DNA of 64,000 nucleotides from Paracamarosporium sp. OC-R06-R3. Taxonomy: Eukaryota; Ascomycota; Dothideomycetes; Pleosporales; Didymosphaeriaceae. A program made the position numbers and the translations under genes. Below, piece after piece: positions 21,968 through 32,153 of the stretch. The notes under the pieces are model-generated. The model made no database searches. It saw nothing but the letters and a program-made list of their open reading frames with translations, and was not told where the DNA came from. The number at the start of each line of letters is the position of its first letter. Position 1 is the stretch's first letter. The stretch lies in assembly GCA_019828545.1 (NCBI GenBank), contig JACVRA010000202.1:1-64000 (forward strand), given 5' to 3'.

Positions 21968-22822
21968 TTATTCTTCGTCCTCCAAATCGGAATAATTGTC
22001 GATGTTGAACTCAGCTTCGACTTCGCCCGTCGCCTTGTATATCCTCTTCAAGTGGTATAGTCCGTACCGGTATTGCTGTGTTCTGATTAGCCTCATTCGT
22101 AGTCTACACTGCAACCGACAATCCTTACCAAGTCTTGCTCCACGAAGCGTTCCCACCCCTCTGACTGGCCAATCTCGACCGCGACCTCCCACGGCATATC
22201 ATCCGACTGGAACTCGTAGACCATAACATACCGAAGCAGATCATCGCGGTCTCGCTTCTGCACAGCCTGGTCTCGCAAATCGGCGGCTCCATCCAGCTTC
22301 CACAGCCGGATCCGGAGAAAATCAGGCGAGGCTTGGATAAAGGGGACGAAGTCTTCATACCACCATTTGAAGAAGTCGTCGTGCGTCGCTCTTGTTGGCT
22401 GGAAGATGCCCATGACAAGACATCCTACGTCGGCGTACTCTGGTACAGTTGGTCAATGATGGTGAACGAAATTTGGGGGATGTAGATGCCGTACCTCCTG
22501 AGAATTCTTTTGCTTTGGATTCCCATTGGCAAGTGTGATATCGCGCTTCCAGAACCGCATCCTTGGGTACATCGCTTGAGCTTGCTAGCGGTAGACTTTG
22601 CTTCGCTGACGGCTGTGGTTCCGTCGACACTGGCAGGTCGTACAGCGTAAACGAAGTTGCGCTTTGCTTGTGGTCCTCTGGAAACATGTTCTCCCCAGCC
22701 TTGAAATGAAAGGCACGTGTGCCTAGCCGTTTAGTCGCATCAGGTATCTGCGTAGTCTCGTACCATTCTTGCTCCACCTCAGGGACCTCGCCCCAAACAC
22801 CGAGAATCTTGCTATTGCTCAT
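21968..22822 (-). CDS. EthD-like dimeric alpha/beta-barrel protein (tentative)
   Basis: Three exons, 22822-22495, 22439-22129 and 22075-21968 (introns 55 and 53 nt), 248 aa. No signal peptide, so cytosolic. Two similar halves are suggested: an N-terminal part with GVWGEVPEVEQEWYETTQIPDA and a second part with MGIFQPTRATHDDFFKWWYEDFVPFI followed by FLRIRLWKL, which resembles the EthD pattern of a WY.E/D..P dyad and an R.R.FKL strand. Such DABB proteins occur as small catabolic or secondary-metabolism enzymes and as uncharacterised fungal proteins. The C-terminal acidic tail (SDLEDEE) is unremarkable. No reaction can be named. Confidence 0.75.
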
Positions 22823-23194
22823 GATGGGAATGACGAGGAAAGATGGGAGAGGGCAGTCCCACGGTTTTGGTCATGCCTTGCGTGGCCCTGCGGGCAGCAA
22901 TGCTCAAGCTAGAGCCGCAAGGATCGCAAGGCATTCCAGTCGCGTGTCAGAGGTTCCCGCTAGGGCCACTGTTGGCGTAGAATAACGCTTTTTCGAAGGA
23001 CACGGCGAATCAGGATTTCTTCATTCGAAACGGCTACTGGCGGTGGTACCTGGAACACATGCCGGAACACCCAATCCGGAAAATACACGATGGCTTTGGG
23101 CGAAAACGCAAAACCTCCCCACAAAGAAATTGCTCCCAAACATGACGTGGACACCCGCAAAAGGGTAAAAGTCGGTGAGATACCGCTGTGAAGA
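22823..23194. other. intergenic
   Basis: Promoter of the EthD-like gene and 3' flank of the phosphoesterase gene. No gene seen. Confidence 0.5.
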
Positions 23195-24211
23195 TCAGGG
23201 ATTGGCCCTTTTATGAGACGCAAGGAAGGGCGCAGGCGTGTCAGTCGTGCCTATGCCAAATTGCCTCCATAGCGTAGTCGGCTGACCAGGAGGCGGTGGG
23301 TCTGGCCCTGGTAATATCTCGCGGAGGAGGTCATTGATATCCAAGCCCCGTGCTTGACACTCGTTCCATTGTCTCGGATACCCCAGACTGACCTCCTCGA
23401 AGCGTGTGTCGTCCACCCAATCTGTTCGCCTAACGTGCAAGTGCCCGTTGACGACCACCTTCGCATTGTACATGTTGTGCCAATCCTCTGTCCTCTTGGT
23501 CCCACACCAAATAACAAAGCGCGGTACGCGAGGGATGTTGACTAGGTCTTCACGTAGCGGCCAGTGGTTTATAATGACAAGCTGCTTGCCCATGTTCTGC
23601 ATGACTGCTGCAGCAAGCTTTTTCTCTGCGCGCTCGAGCAGCGCATTGCACCACTCGATGCGCGACGCGTAGGGGTCGTTGTGCAGCAGATGCTCGTCCG
23701 TAGCCAGTATGTTCTCTTCACCGGCCCACTTGATGGCATCTTCCAGCTTGACATGTTCAGGCCGAAAGCTGTAGTCGTACAGCGTGAAGATGGGCGCAAT
23801 GACACAGGGCCCGCCTTCGCCCTCCCACACCACGAAGTCGTCTTCGGGCGTCAGGACGCCAAACTCACGCGCTAGGTCGACGAGTTCCATGTATTTGTAT
23901 TCGCCGCGTCGTCCCTCCTTGGATGACGAGGGCAGTGTGAAAAGCTCATGGTTGCCCGGCACCCACCAGACATGTTTGAAGCATGCCTTCGCAACTCTGA
24001 AGCACTGGCGCAGGTGGTCGACCGTCTCGCCCACGTCGCCGCACAGAATCAGGCCATCGTGCGGTTTGGCGTCGAGCTCGAGGAGCGCATCGCGGTTCGG
24101 TTTGTAGGAGAGGTGCAGGTCGCTGATGGCCCAGAGGCGAGCAGGCTTAGGAGGAGGCGGGGCATTTCCGGGCGACGGTGCGTTGGCGGCCGTTGCGATG
24201 AGAGGGTCCAT
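23195..24211 (-). CDS. calcineurin-like metallophosphoesterase
   Basis: Single-exon gene, 338 aa from the ATG at 24211 (A at -3); the frame stays open for 26 codons upstream, but that part looks like leader. Dimetal phosphoesterase signatures are in order: SDLHLS (Asp31, His33), CGDVGE (Asp59), GNHE (Asn87-His88), INHWPLR (second-half His) and NGHLHV (the GHxH). A Pro/Ala-rich stretch precedes the domain; Pro-rich linkers occur near the C-terminus (PGPDPPPPG). No signal peptide. Substrate unknown; intracellular relatives act on nucleotides, cyclic nucleotides or phosphoproteins. All metal ligands are present. Confidence 0.9.
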   Translation of the reverse strand: MDPLIATAANAPSPGNAPPPPKPARLWAISDLHLSYKPNRDALLELDAKPHDGLILCGDVGETVDHLRQCFRVAKACFKHVWWVPGNHELFTLPSSSKEGRRGEYKYMELVDLAREFGVLTPEDDFVVWEGEGGPCVIAPIFTLYDYSFRPEHVKLEDAIKWAGEENILATDEHLLHNDPYASRIEWCNALLERAEKKLAAAVMQNMGKQLVIINHWPLREDLVNIPRVPRFVIWCGTKRTEDWHNMYNAKVVVNGHLHVRRTDWVDDTRFEEVSLGYPRQWNECQARGLDINDLLREILPGPDPPPPGQPTTLWRQFGIGTTDTPAPFLASHKRANP

Positions 24212-24775
24212 GATGAGTTGCTCACAAAGGTTGTTAAACGGCAGATGTTTCAAGTGTCCATAATATAATGGATTTCTCAGCCTGCACAAATTTTCAGTGA
24301 TGCGTATCGGACTCTGGCAGGATGACAGCAGCCCCTCCCATGTCTGTCATCGTGCACGGGCCCGTAATCACTGTCTCAACACTTGTGAATCCCCACGAGT
24401 TTATTACTACACTTGCATCTGGTTGCAGCTATGGGCCTAAATGATTTCGAAAGATAGGTGAGCATGATGTCGACATCGTCTGAAGGATGAATCCATGCTT
24501 TCATACATCGAAGTGATAATCAGCTCCATTACTTCGCCCGGAGAGCTCCAGTGTAGACTCAAGTCCGTCGAAAGGTAACGGCCATGAATGATGTCAAACA
24601 ACAGCAAACCAGGTTACGGTATATCCGTTAAGCATCACATGCTACTGGCACATGCACATCCAAATTAATCTGAAATGTAATCCCTACGCATATCCTGTGC
24701 AACCAGCGACCATTTTCCCCCAAGATCATCGCTCAAAACGCCACACTATATCCAACCCTAAGCCCTGCAATACTC
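24212..24775. other. intergenic, phosphoesterase promoter
   Basis: No supported gene. Sequence composition is ordinary. Confidence 0.5.
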
Positions 24776-26327
24776 TTATGAATGAGCGGCCATCACATCC
24801 CCAATCGCCTCCGCACCTTTCCCTCCACCCTTGAGATCCTTATTCGTAGCCTGTATCAGCACCCTCCGATAAGTCGTTAAAGCCGGCGTCCCACTATCCG
24901 TAACTTCGAGTATCAAATGGAGCAACTGACCCTTCACAACCGGCTGCCTGCTCATCAGCTCCACAGCGCACTTCTCCGCCGGTGGCAATGTGACTTGGAT
25001 CTTCGTGCTGTTTTCATCGAGAGGCTTGATTTCCAGCAAGGACACCTCAGCATCGACCCACCACTGGGTCGCCGTCGGCTCGCGATAGTGCCACCATTTG
25101 AATGTCAGCTTGTCGCCCGCATCCGGATCGTACGTCGCTGAGGCGTCCAGCGTGATGGTCTCGCCGGCTTCTGCCTCCAGGCGTAGAGGATGCAGGCCGA
25201 AGTCGTCGTTGACGGCGACGACGGGGTGGTGATTCACTTTGTCAAAGTCGGACTCCATCGTCCATTTGATGCGCGCGGCGAAATCATCCTGGAACGCGTC
25301 GCGCCATCTCCAGATCGCTGCGTGATTACTTGTGTGTATCCTGCCATCTGCGCCTTTCACGCGATCCACGGCATCGCTGTGATGATTGCTATTCAGGCCC
25401 TCCGCGCTGATATCCGTCCTCGCATATCGTCCGCCCCAGGAGCCGTAGTCAGGAAACTCCGAGCTCCCTAGCCCGTTCTGGATCAGGTACAAGAACGTCG
25501 GTGTGTCCCCCTCAGGAATGAACATGTAATCCGGGTACGCGCTTCCTAACGGCCCAACCTGAATGTTATCCTTGATCCAGCTCTTCTCCATCTTACTGAA
25601 GTCTGGCCCACCCTGGTCGAACCCGTAGTACTTCTCGCCGCTGATTCCTGTCCACGCCGCCATGCCGTACTGGTTCCAGCCGTGCACGGAAGAAATGTAG
25701 AAGATATCGGGGAAGCTGTTGCGAATCCAGGCGCCCGTGTCATCCTGGTCGGAGATGGCGTAGACGCGCAGGCGGGAGAAGAGGCGTGCTGCGTCCTCGG
25801 GCGGGTATTTCTCGTCGATCTTGAGGAGGACCGAGGCCAGGACGTTGGTGCCGCCCCAGCAGAGGATCCAGAGGGGTTGGAGGGAGGGCGCGAGGATACG
25901 CTCGAGGAGGAGCTCGCCGCCTTCGGAGAGGGGAACGTCGGTGCCGACGGCAGACATGCCGTATGTCTGCTCACTGTTAGTATAAACCATATGGGTATGC
26001 ACCAGCCGGGCTATTGCCTACCTCAGCGCCCTTCTTGATCAACCCTCTCAGAGACTCGGCACTCGGGTACTGCGCATCTGGATGCGTATGCTTGTTCAGG
26101 TTCTCCACTGCACCCTCGTACGCATCTATTATCTTGTGCATGTCCTGCGGGCACACCTTGTTCTTCATCCACGTACTCGTGCATGCGACCAATCCCTCTG
26201 TCTGGAACTGATTCGCATACAGGAGGTATCTGCACAAACTCTCTGCATCGTCGGGCTCGTTCGAAATATCGCTGAGGATGAAAACGCGGTGCTTCTGCGC
26301 GAAGGCCTGGAGCTTCTCGGTCGCCAT
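24776..26327 (-). CDS. Sde182-type nucleoside-hydrolase-like protein (DUF1593)
   Basis: Exons 26327-26022 and 25966-24776, intron 55 nt (GTAGGC...GAGCAG, branch TACTAAC), 498 aa. The N-terminal domain carries VFILSDISNEPDDAESLCRY, the Asp-rich calcium site of nucleoside-hydrolase folds (Asp20, Asp26, Asp27), then LWILCWGGTNVLASVL and VYAISDQDDTGAWIR, all typical of Sde182/DUF1593. The C-terminal 150 residues form a beta-rich, immunoglobulin-like module (LDASATYDPDAGDKLTFKWWHY) with a Gly/Lys-rich tail. The bacterial founder was described as cellulose-binding; fungal members are often secreted, but no signal peptide is visible here, so location and substrate are uncertain. Confidence 0.9.
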
Positions 26328-28149
26328 TGTCACACAGGTTTGGAGCTGCGAAGCGGTGGGGGGTTAGGAGGATGGTAGGATGTTGACGGAGAAGAGAGCG
26401 AGCACGTCGGGTGTTTCATTGTCGGAAGCTGGAGGTTGCTGAGAGTGTTACGCAGCGTGGTACGGTGCTTCGTCCGGAGATTAGCCAGATAGGTAGAGGG
26501 TGGTGAGGGGCTGGTAGAGCACGAAAACGGAAGTTGGAGGCACTACTTCGCTTCGGCTCGGCTCCCCTTGCCTCGGTACCAACCTTACAGCTCCCCAGAT
26601 TCTTCGCCAAACCTACGGCATGCTAGTCCTGGGTTTTCTTGATTAAAGACGTTGTTTGTATACTTGGGGAACATGCTAACGAATATTATAGTATGCTATC
26701 GCCTGCCCTGCAAGTGGAGAAGCGACATTCATGGGCACCCTAAGGGACATGCATCACCACCATCTTCTTCTATTTCTCCACGGCTAAACAGCAAAACTTC
26801 GCTCTTCTGCTTATTGCGCATCGCTCAGTAGTTCCCGCACGTCGTTCACCCTTTAGTATGCAATAGGTATCGTATCAGCATCCTCGATCTTCAAACCGAT
26901 CTTCTACAACAGGTTACGTTTCTCTGCAAAAGACTGATGGGTCCTGCAATGCCATAGCTTTATCTCCCACTCCGAACTTGGAGTACTCAACAAGATAAGC
27001 CCCATCACTTTGCGCGACGATCTCAAGTTCCTAGGGTACAGGATTGCAATGATCCCAATCAACAACGATGCCACTCTCCCAAGTCCCATGACATCACGGT
27101 AAAAGTCTCGAAGGTCAAGCCATCTTGTATTGTTCCACATAGGCGACCGACATGCTTCTCCAATATGAGATATACTTCGAAAGTTTTGGATATCGTCGAC
27201 CAAGGGGCGTATGATTTAGGAAAATGACGATGTGACGTTCGTATCAAGATACACGAAATGTTACCCAGCATTCCTCAAACACAAGACCATTTAATGAGCT
27301 AGACGGTAAGGACTAGCAAAATCGACTCTTCAGATAGTTGCCGCAATGCACGTCAACCTCCTACTCCATCACTGGGTTCCGCCTCGGCACGTGTATATCC
27401 TCAATCATTTCGTCGCTCCTGCGCATATACTAAGTCAAGGAATGACAACTTCAAACCCATACTTCTCAAATGGCACGTTTGGTGCGTTGTTTGCTGCAGC
27501 ATGAATTGTAGCTCAGGCTATCGTGTTTTGCACCAAGCGAAATGGCTGCAAGCTTCGAGTGGGCCGCACAATTCAAAAATATGATACAATGCAAAACTCA
27601 GACTGCCAAATTACCAGGAACCACATACGGCCGAGTACTACGCTGCGACTTTTTATTTACTCGTGCGACCATGGCATTGTTGCCTAGTCGCCTAACCTTA
27701 CACACTCTAGACTCCTTGCGAACTGATCGGGTTGCGTCCAATGCCTTTTATCCAAGAATTAACCGACTTGACCAACTTCCAGAAAAAAGGCTCCTAGAAG
27801 TTAACGCATGTGATGCATTGACAGAACGCGACTAGTCTGGGGCCAAAAGGACTTTGGTCTGGAACCAGTTTGACCCCAAGACCCACTTCACGACAGCCTA
27901 TCCCGATGAGCTCACGGGGTCACCTTTAAATTGTGGGATATTCCCGTTGCACTTAGGTCTGCTTCCGACAATTTTGCGCTCCCTTCGTACGGTCGCTGAG
28001 TTGGTGGAACACTGTCGCTCTTTTACACTTACCTATACATTCATTAATACACAAGCAAGACGTACTTACGTGCTGTCCCTTCCGAGCAAAGGAAAAAAAA
28101 GACATAAAACCTACCTACTTAATAAACCATAATCCAGAAAACATCCAAA
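26328..28149. other. intergenic, 1.8 kb
   Basis: Promoters of the two divergent flanking genes. The middle (26.7-27.8 kb) is AT-rich with short ORFs lacking homology cues. Nothing further supported. Confidence 0.5.
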
Positions 28150-28860
28150 ATGCGCTCCTTCGCCCTCGTTTCTTTGGCAACCGCTGTCGCGGCCACCACC
28201 CAAATTCCCTTCTTCGTCCCTGGCATGGGCTCCGGCGGCCCTGGCATCGACCCCGTCGCCTCCATCGTCAAGGCCGACGCGACCACCACCGTCATGGCCC
28301 TCGCATGTCCCACCGGCACCGAAGACACAGAATGCGGCTGGGGCCAGAACGACCTCACCGTCTCCGTCATCGCAAACACCATCTACGCCCTCAGCGTCCC
28401 CGCCGCCCAAGTAAGCTTCGACTGCACATCCAAGAAGGACATGATCTGCACGGCAGCCATCGCCGCGGAATTTACCGACGCCGGATTGGACGGGTTCACA
28501 GCTGGAAACGACGGAATTGCCACGGGCACGACGGTGTACCCGAGTGCGGAGGTGGTGCTCCAGACAGCGACGGTGACGAAGGGTGAGGAGAAGTTGAGCG
28601 GTGGGGTTGCTACTTCGACTTCTACGGCGAAGGAGTCGACTGCGAAGGAGACGGGAGCTAGTTCTACGTTGAAGACGACCGGTAGTGCTGCGGCGACGGG
28701 CGCATCGCCGAGCTCGACGGGCTCCAGCCCTACTGGTGCCAACTCTACCACTACGACTAGCTCTACACCTGAGGAGGCTACGGGCGCGGCATCGAGGTTC
28801 GGGATTGAGGGTGCGGCATTGCTTGCGCTTGCTGGTGCTGCTGCTGTGAACGTGTTGTAG
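28150..28860 (+). CDS. GPI-anchored cell-wall/surface protein
   Basis: Single exon, 236 aa. Signal peptide at residues 1-15 (MRSFALVSLATAVAA). The ectodomain to about residue 140 has four Cys (ACPTGTEDTECGWG; FDCTSKKDMIC), likely two disulfides. Residues 150-215 are a Thr/Ser/Ala-rich stalk, expected to be O-mannosylated. The C-terminus is a short hydrophobic segment (IEGAALLALAGAAAVNVL) after a small-residue site (GAAS), the pattern for GPI attachment. The first half resembles short conserved surface proteins of Dothideomycetes with no known role. Strong C-ending codon bias suggests good expression. Confidence 0.8.
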   Translation: MRSFALVSLATAVAATTQIPFFVPGMGSGGPGIDPVASIVKADATTTVMALACPTGTEDTECGWGQNDLTVSVIANTIYALSVPAAQVSFDCTSKKDMICTAAIAAEFTDAGLDGFTAGNDGIATGTTVYPSAEVVLQTATVTKGEEKLSGGVATSTSTAKESTAKETGASSTLKTTGSAAATGASPSSTGSSPTGANSTTTTSSTPEEATGAASRFGIEGAALLALAGAAAVNVL

Positions 28861-30400
28861 TGGAAGTATGGTAGACTGGGTCGTAGTTGTGTAGTACAAA
28901 AATGGAAAATCTTCAAAGAGACCAAAGTATATCATGCGCCTCAAAATGTGTCACGAATTAACATAGAAAGTGACGAATATCTGGGCCACGTTGTGTGGCC
29001 CCATCCCGTACGCGAGAACGACTCTTACAGGAATAGTAAATAGCTCTGGTAGCACGGGAGAAGAATGCTCGTCTCTATAAATATCGACATGCAATGTTTA
29101 TCATTGCCGGGGATTGGTCGCCCGAATCCTCTAGCAGTCTCTTCACAGTCAATCTTGAGAAGGTAAGCCTTTAGGTGATCCTGGGAAACCATAAAAAGTC
29201 CACGAGAGCTATGATCTCGGTCAACTTGGACATATCACAAGAAAGGTCGGCTACTGGTGTAGGCTCCGCGAACAAGCTCGGGGCTCGTAGGACCGCCCTC
29301 TCGCAACAAGAATCGTCTTTAGAGGAATGGACGAGAGGAAAAACACAATTATTCGGTTCGAGCTGTATCATGAACGGGGAGGCCGTACTTTGGAGTTGCA
29401 GTAAGGAAGAAGAAGATCATACGCCTGGCAAGCGATGCAGTCAAAGCCTCATATCTTTCCTTGGTCCAGTTTTGAAGATCTGTCTACCCTAACGAGCAAT
29501 GCCCCTGCGTCCAGCAACTGGACTTGGTTCGTTGATGATTATACCGTACATCACCTTGGTTTTTCGATCCTAGGGGCGATGAGTCGGGCCAGTCACTGAC
29601 CCTTCGATTCAGCTATATCATCTCAACTCTTGAGATTTCTCAACAGCGATGTTCAGCTTCCTCGTACGAGCGGTCGATGCCGAGACCCGTTGGAGGCTTG
29701 ATACGAACAAGCCTCTTACTCGTGAGCAGCTAGCCGAGGCTACGATAGTCTGCCCCGGCGGGCCCCGCCGGTCCCCGTCATCCAGTCCACAGTCATTGGT
29801 CAATGGCAAAACCCTTATCGCAATAGTGACGGAAATACGCAATGTACAAAAAGGAATGACAAGGAAGGTGGGGAACAGGCTGGGATGCACCGAGGTGGAA
29901 GATGTGAACCCCAAGAGGTCCCGGGACTGTGGTTGGTGACATTTGAAACACGGGATGAATGCGACAGCAGGGATACACTGCAGCCCATGCAAACCGCACC
30001 CAAAGATGTGGTGATATCTAGTCTGGACGTGGAATTAACCACGCGGCGACCGGCGGGCAATATCGGCGGGGCCATCCCCCGGCCCATTTTACTGGCACGA
30101 TTGACGACTTCCACGCACCGCACGGCCTATCTCCTGCGCTAGCTTTATCGCTTCCAGTCTTGAAGATCCACGGCACGGAGGGATTTCGAGGTGGGATTTA
30201 TGTAGGTTTGCGGGGCCTGTCGTTCACGCACGACATATACCTGTCACACCTTGTCACCTCTACTCGACCTTGGTCGCTCCGTCGGGCTTCTTCAGCCTTC
30301 ACTGTTTTTGCAGTGGAAGCTAAGATAGCGACAATCTCAGCACGCAACCATTCGAATCTTCTCGCGCTTACGGGCGCGCGCAACACAGTCGCTTGCAGCC
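28861..30400. other. intergenic, 1.5 kb
   Basis: 3' flank of the surface-protein gene and promoter of the permease. ORFs at 29.6-30.1 kb overlap on both strands and show no domain or splice support. Confidence 0.5.
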
Positions 30401-32073
30401 ATGTCTTCCTCTCCTTTCGACATCGAAAAGGAAGCAGTGACGTTTGGATCTGCGCATGATGGCGCAGTTCCTGGGGAGACTTTCGAATATGGCACCGGTA
30501 CCTATGCCAAAATACAACGACTTGCTGGAAAACTACACGTTGAGCAACGAGGCATCGAACGCGTACCTGACGATGAGCGCGACGACAATTCACTGCTAAA
30601 TGTTGGAACTATGGTAATTCCCACTCTACCAACAAGCCCTCCAGGTCTGCTTCGAAATACAAGAATGCAAGACTAACAGAAATAGTGGCTTTCCGCCAAC
30701 ATGGTCATCTCTTCCTTCGCCATCGGTCTTCTCGCGCAAAAGCTCTTCTTCCTCGGTTTCGTTGACGCCATCCTTACGTGCTTCTTTTTCAACCTTTTGG
30801 GCGTCATTTCCGTCTGTTATTTCAGTACTTTCGGTCCACGCTTCGGTCTGCGCCAGATGGTCTTATCGCGATTCTGGTTCGGCTGGTACGGCGTCAAGCT
30901 CATCGCTTTCTTCAACGTCCTTGCGTGTATCGGGTGGAGTTCCGTCAACAGTATTGTGGGTGCACAGTTGATTCATGCTGTGAACAACGACGTACCAGGC
31001 TGGGCTGGAATTGTGGTCATTGCAGTTGGAACGCTGCTGGTCACGTTCTTTGGGTACAAGGTCGTGCACGCGTACGAATTCTGGAGCTGGATTCCGACTT
31101 TTATCGTTTTCCTCATTGTTCTCGGAGAGTTCGCGCATTCGGGTGACTTCGTAAACTTGCCGATGGGTACGGGGACGTCGGAGCTGGGCAGTGTGCTCAG
31201 TTTTGGAAGCGTGGTGTATGGGTTCGCGACGGGATGGACGAGCTATGCAGCGGATTATACCGTTTATCAGCCGGTCAATCAGTCGAGGAAAAAGGTTTTC
31301 GGCTCGGTCTGGCTGGGCCTCATGATCCCGTTGTTGTTTACTGAGTTCCTTGGCATTGCGATCATGACGGCTACGACTATCAACGACGGAAACAACCGCT
31401 ACATGGATGGTTACAACGCTTCTGGAACGGGTGGACTACTCGCGGCTGTTCTTTTCCCGCCCCTGGGTGGCTTCGGCAAGTTCTGCTTGGTGGTTCTGGC
31501 ACTGTCGATCATTGCGAATAACTGCCCTAACATCTACTCGGTCGCGTTGACCATGCAAGTCCTTGGGCATTGGACGCAGCGTATTCCGAGATTTATTTGG
31601 ACGACTATTGCGACGGGTGTATATATTGCGATTGCGATACCTGGATACTCGCATTTTGAAGAGGTGCTTGAAAACTTCATGAACTTCATCGGTAAGTCTC
31701 CCTTATCTTCCTCTAATCTCCCGTTTCTTGCTGTCAAACGTACTGACACTAATCAGGCTATTGGCTCGCTATCTACGAAGGCGTGGCATTCTCGGAACAC
31801 CTCATCTACCGTCGCAGTATGTCTGCTTACGATCCCTCTCTCTACGACCAACCTTCCAAGCTTCCTCCGAGTATCGCTGCCATTTTCGCTTTCTGCTGCG
31901 GGGTTGCAGGTATGGTTACGGGAATGAGTCAGGTATGGTTCGTGGGACCGATTGCACTACACGCGGGAGAGGCGCCATATGGAGGTGATGTTGGCTTTGA
32001 ACTGGGGTTTGCTTTCGCGTTTGTGAGTTATGCTGTTGCGCGTTACTTTGAAAGGAAGTACTTCGGAAGATGA
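30401..32073 (+). CDS. Fcy2/FcyB-type purine-cytosine permease (NCS1)
   Basis: Proton symporter for cytosine, adenine, guanine or hypoxanthine. Exons 30401-30613, 30686-31691 and 31757-32073 (introns 72 and 65 nt), 511 aa. A 70-residue cytoplasmic N-terminus with RGIERVPDDERDD precedes about 12 membrane spans. NCS1/PCP signatures: WLSANMVISSFAIG at TM1, GPRFGLRQMVLSRFWFGWYG after TM2, ATGWTSYAADYTVYQP in TM6, and ANNCPNIYSVALTMQ in TM8. IYEGVAFSEHLIYR follows the last intron, as usual in Fcy2 homologues. Length is normal and no defect is seen. It ends 80 bp before the stop of the convergent NLR gene. Confidence 0.93.
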
Positions 32074-32153
32074 ACGATGAGGTCGATCTTTGCCAGCGAA
32101 AGTGCTCTTTCCTGACCAATACGATGAAAGTTAGATGAATCTTCTATTTCTAG

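Noticed and set aside
27542..27835. 97-codon plus-strand ORF
   Set aside because: No signal peptide, domain or Kozak context; surrounded by AT-rich intergenic DNA.
28111..28944. 277-codon antisense ORF opposite the GPI-type protein
   Set aside because: Arg/Gly-rich shadow caused by the strong codon bias of the sense gene.
29618..30123. Overlapping ORFs on both strands
   Set aside because: No homology cue or splice structure.
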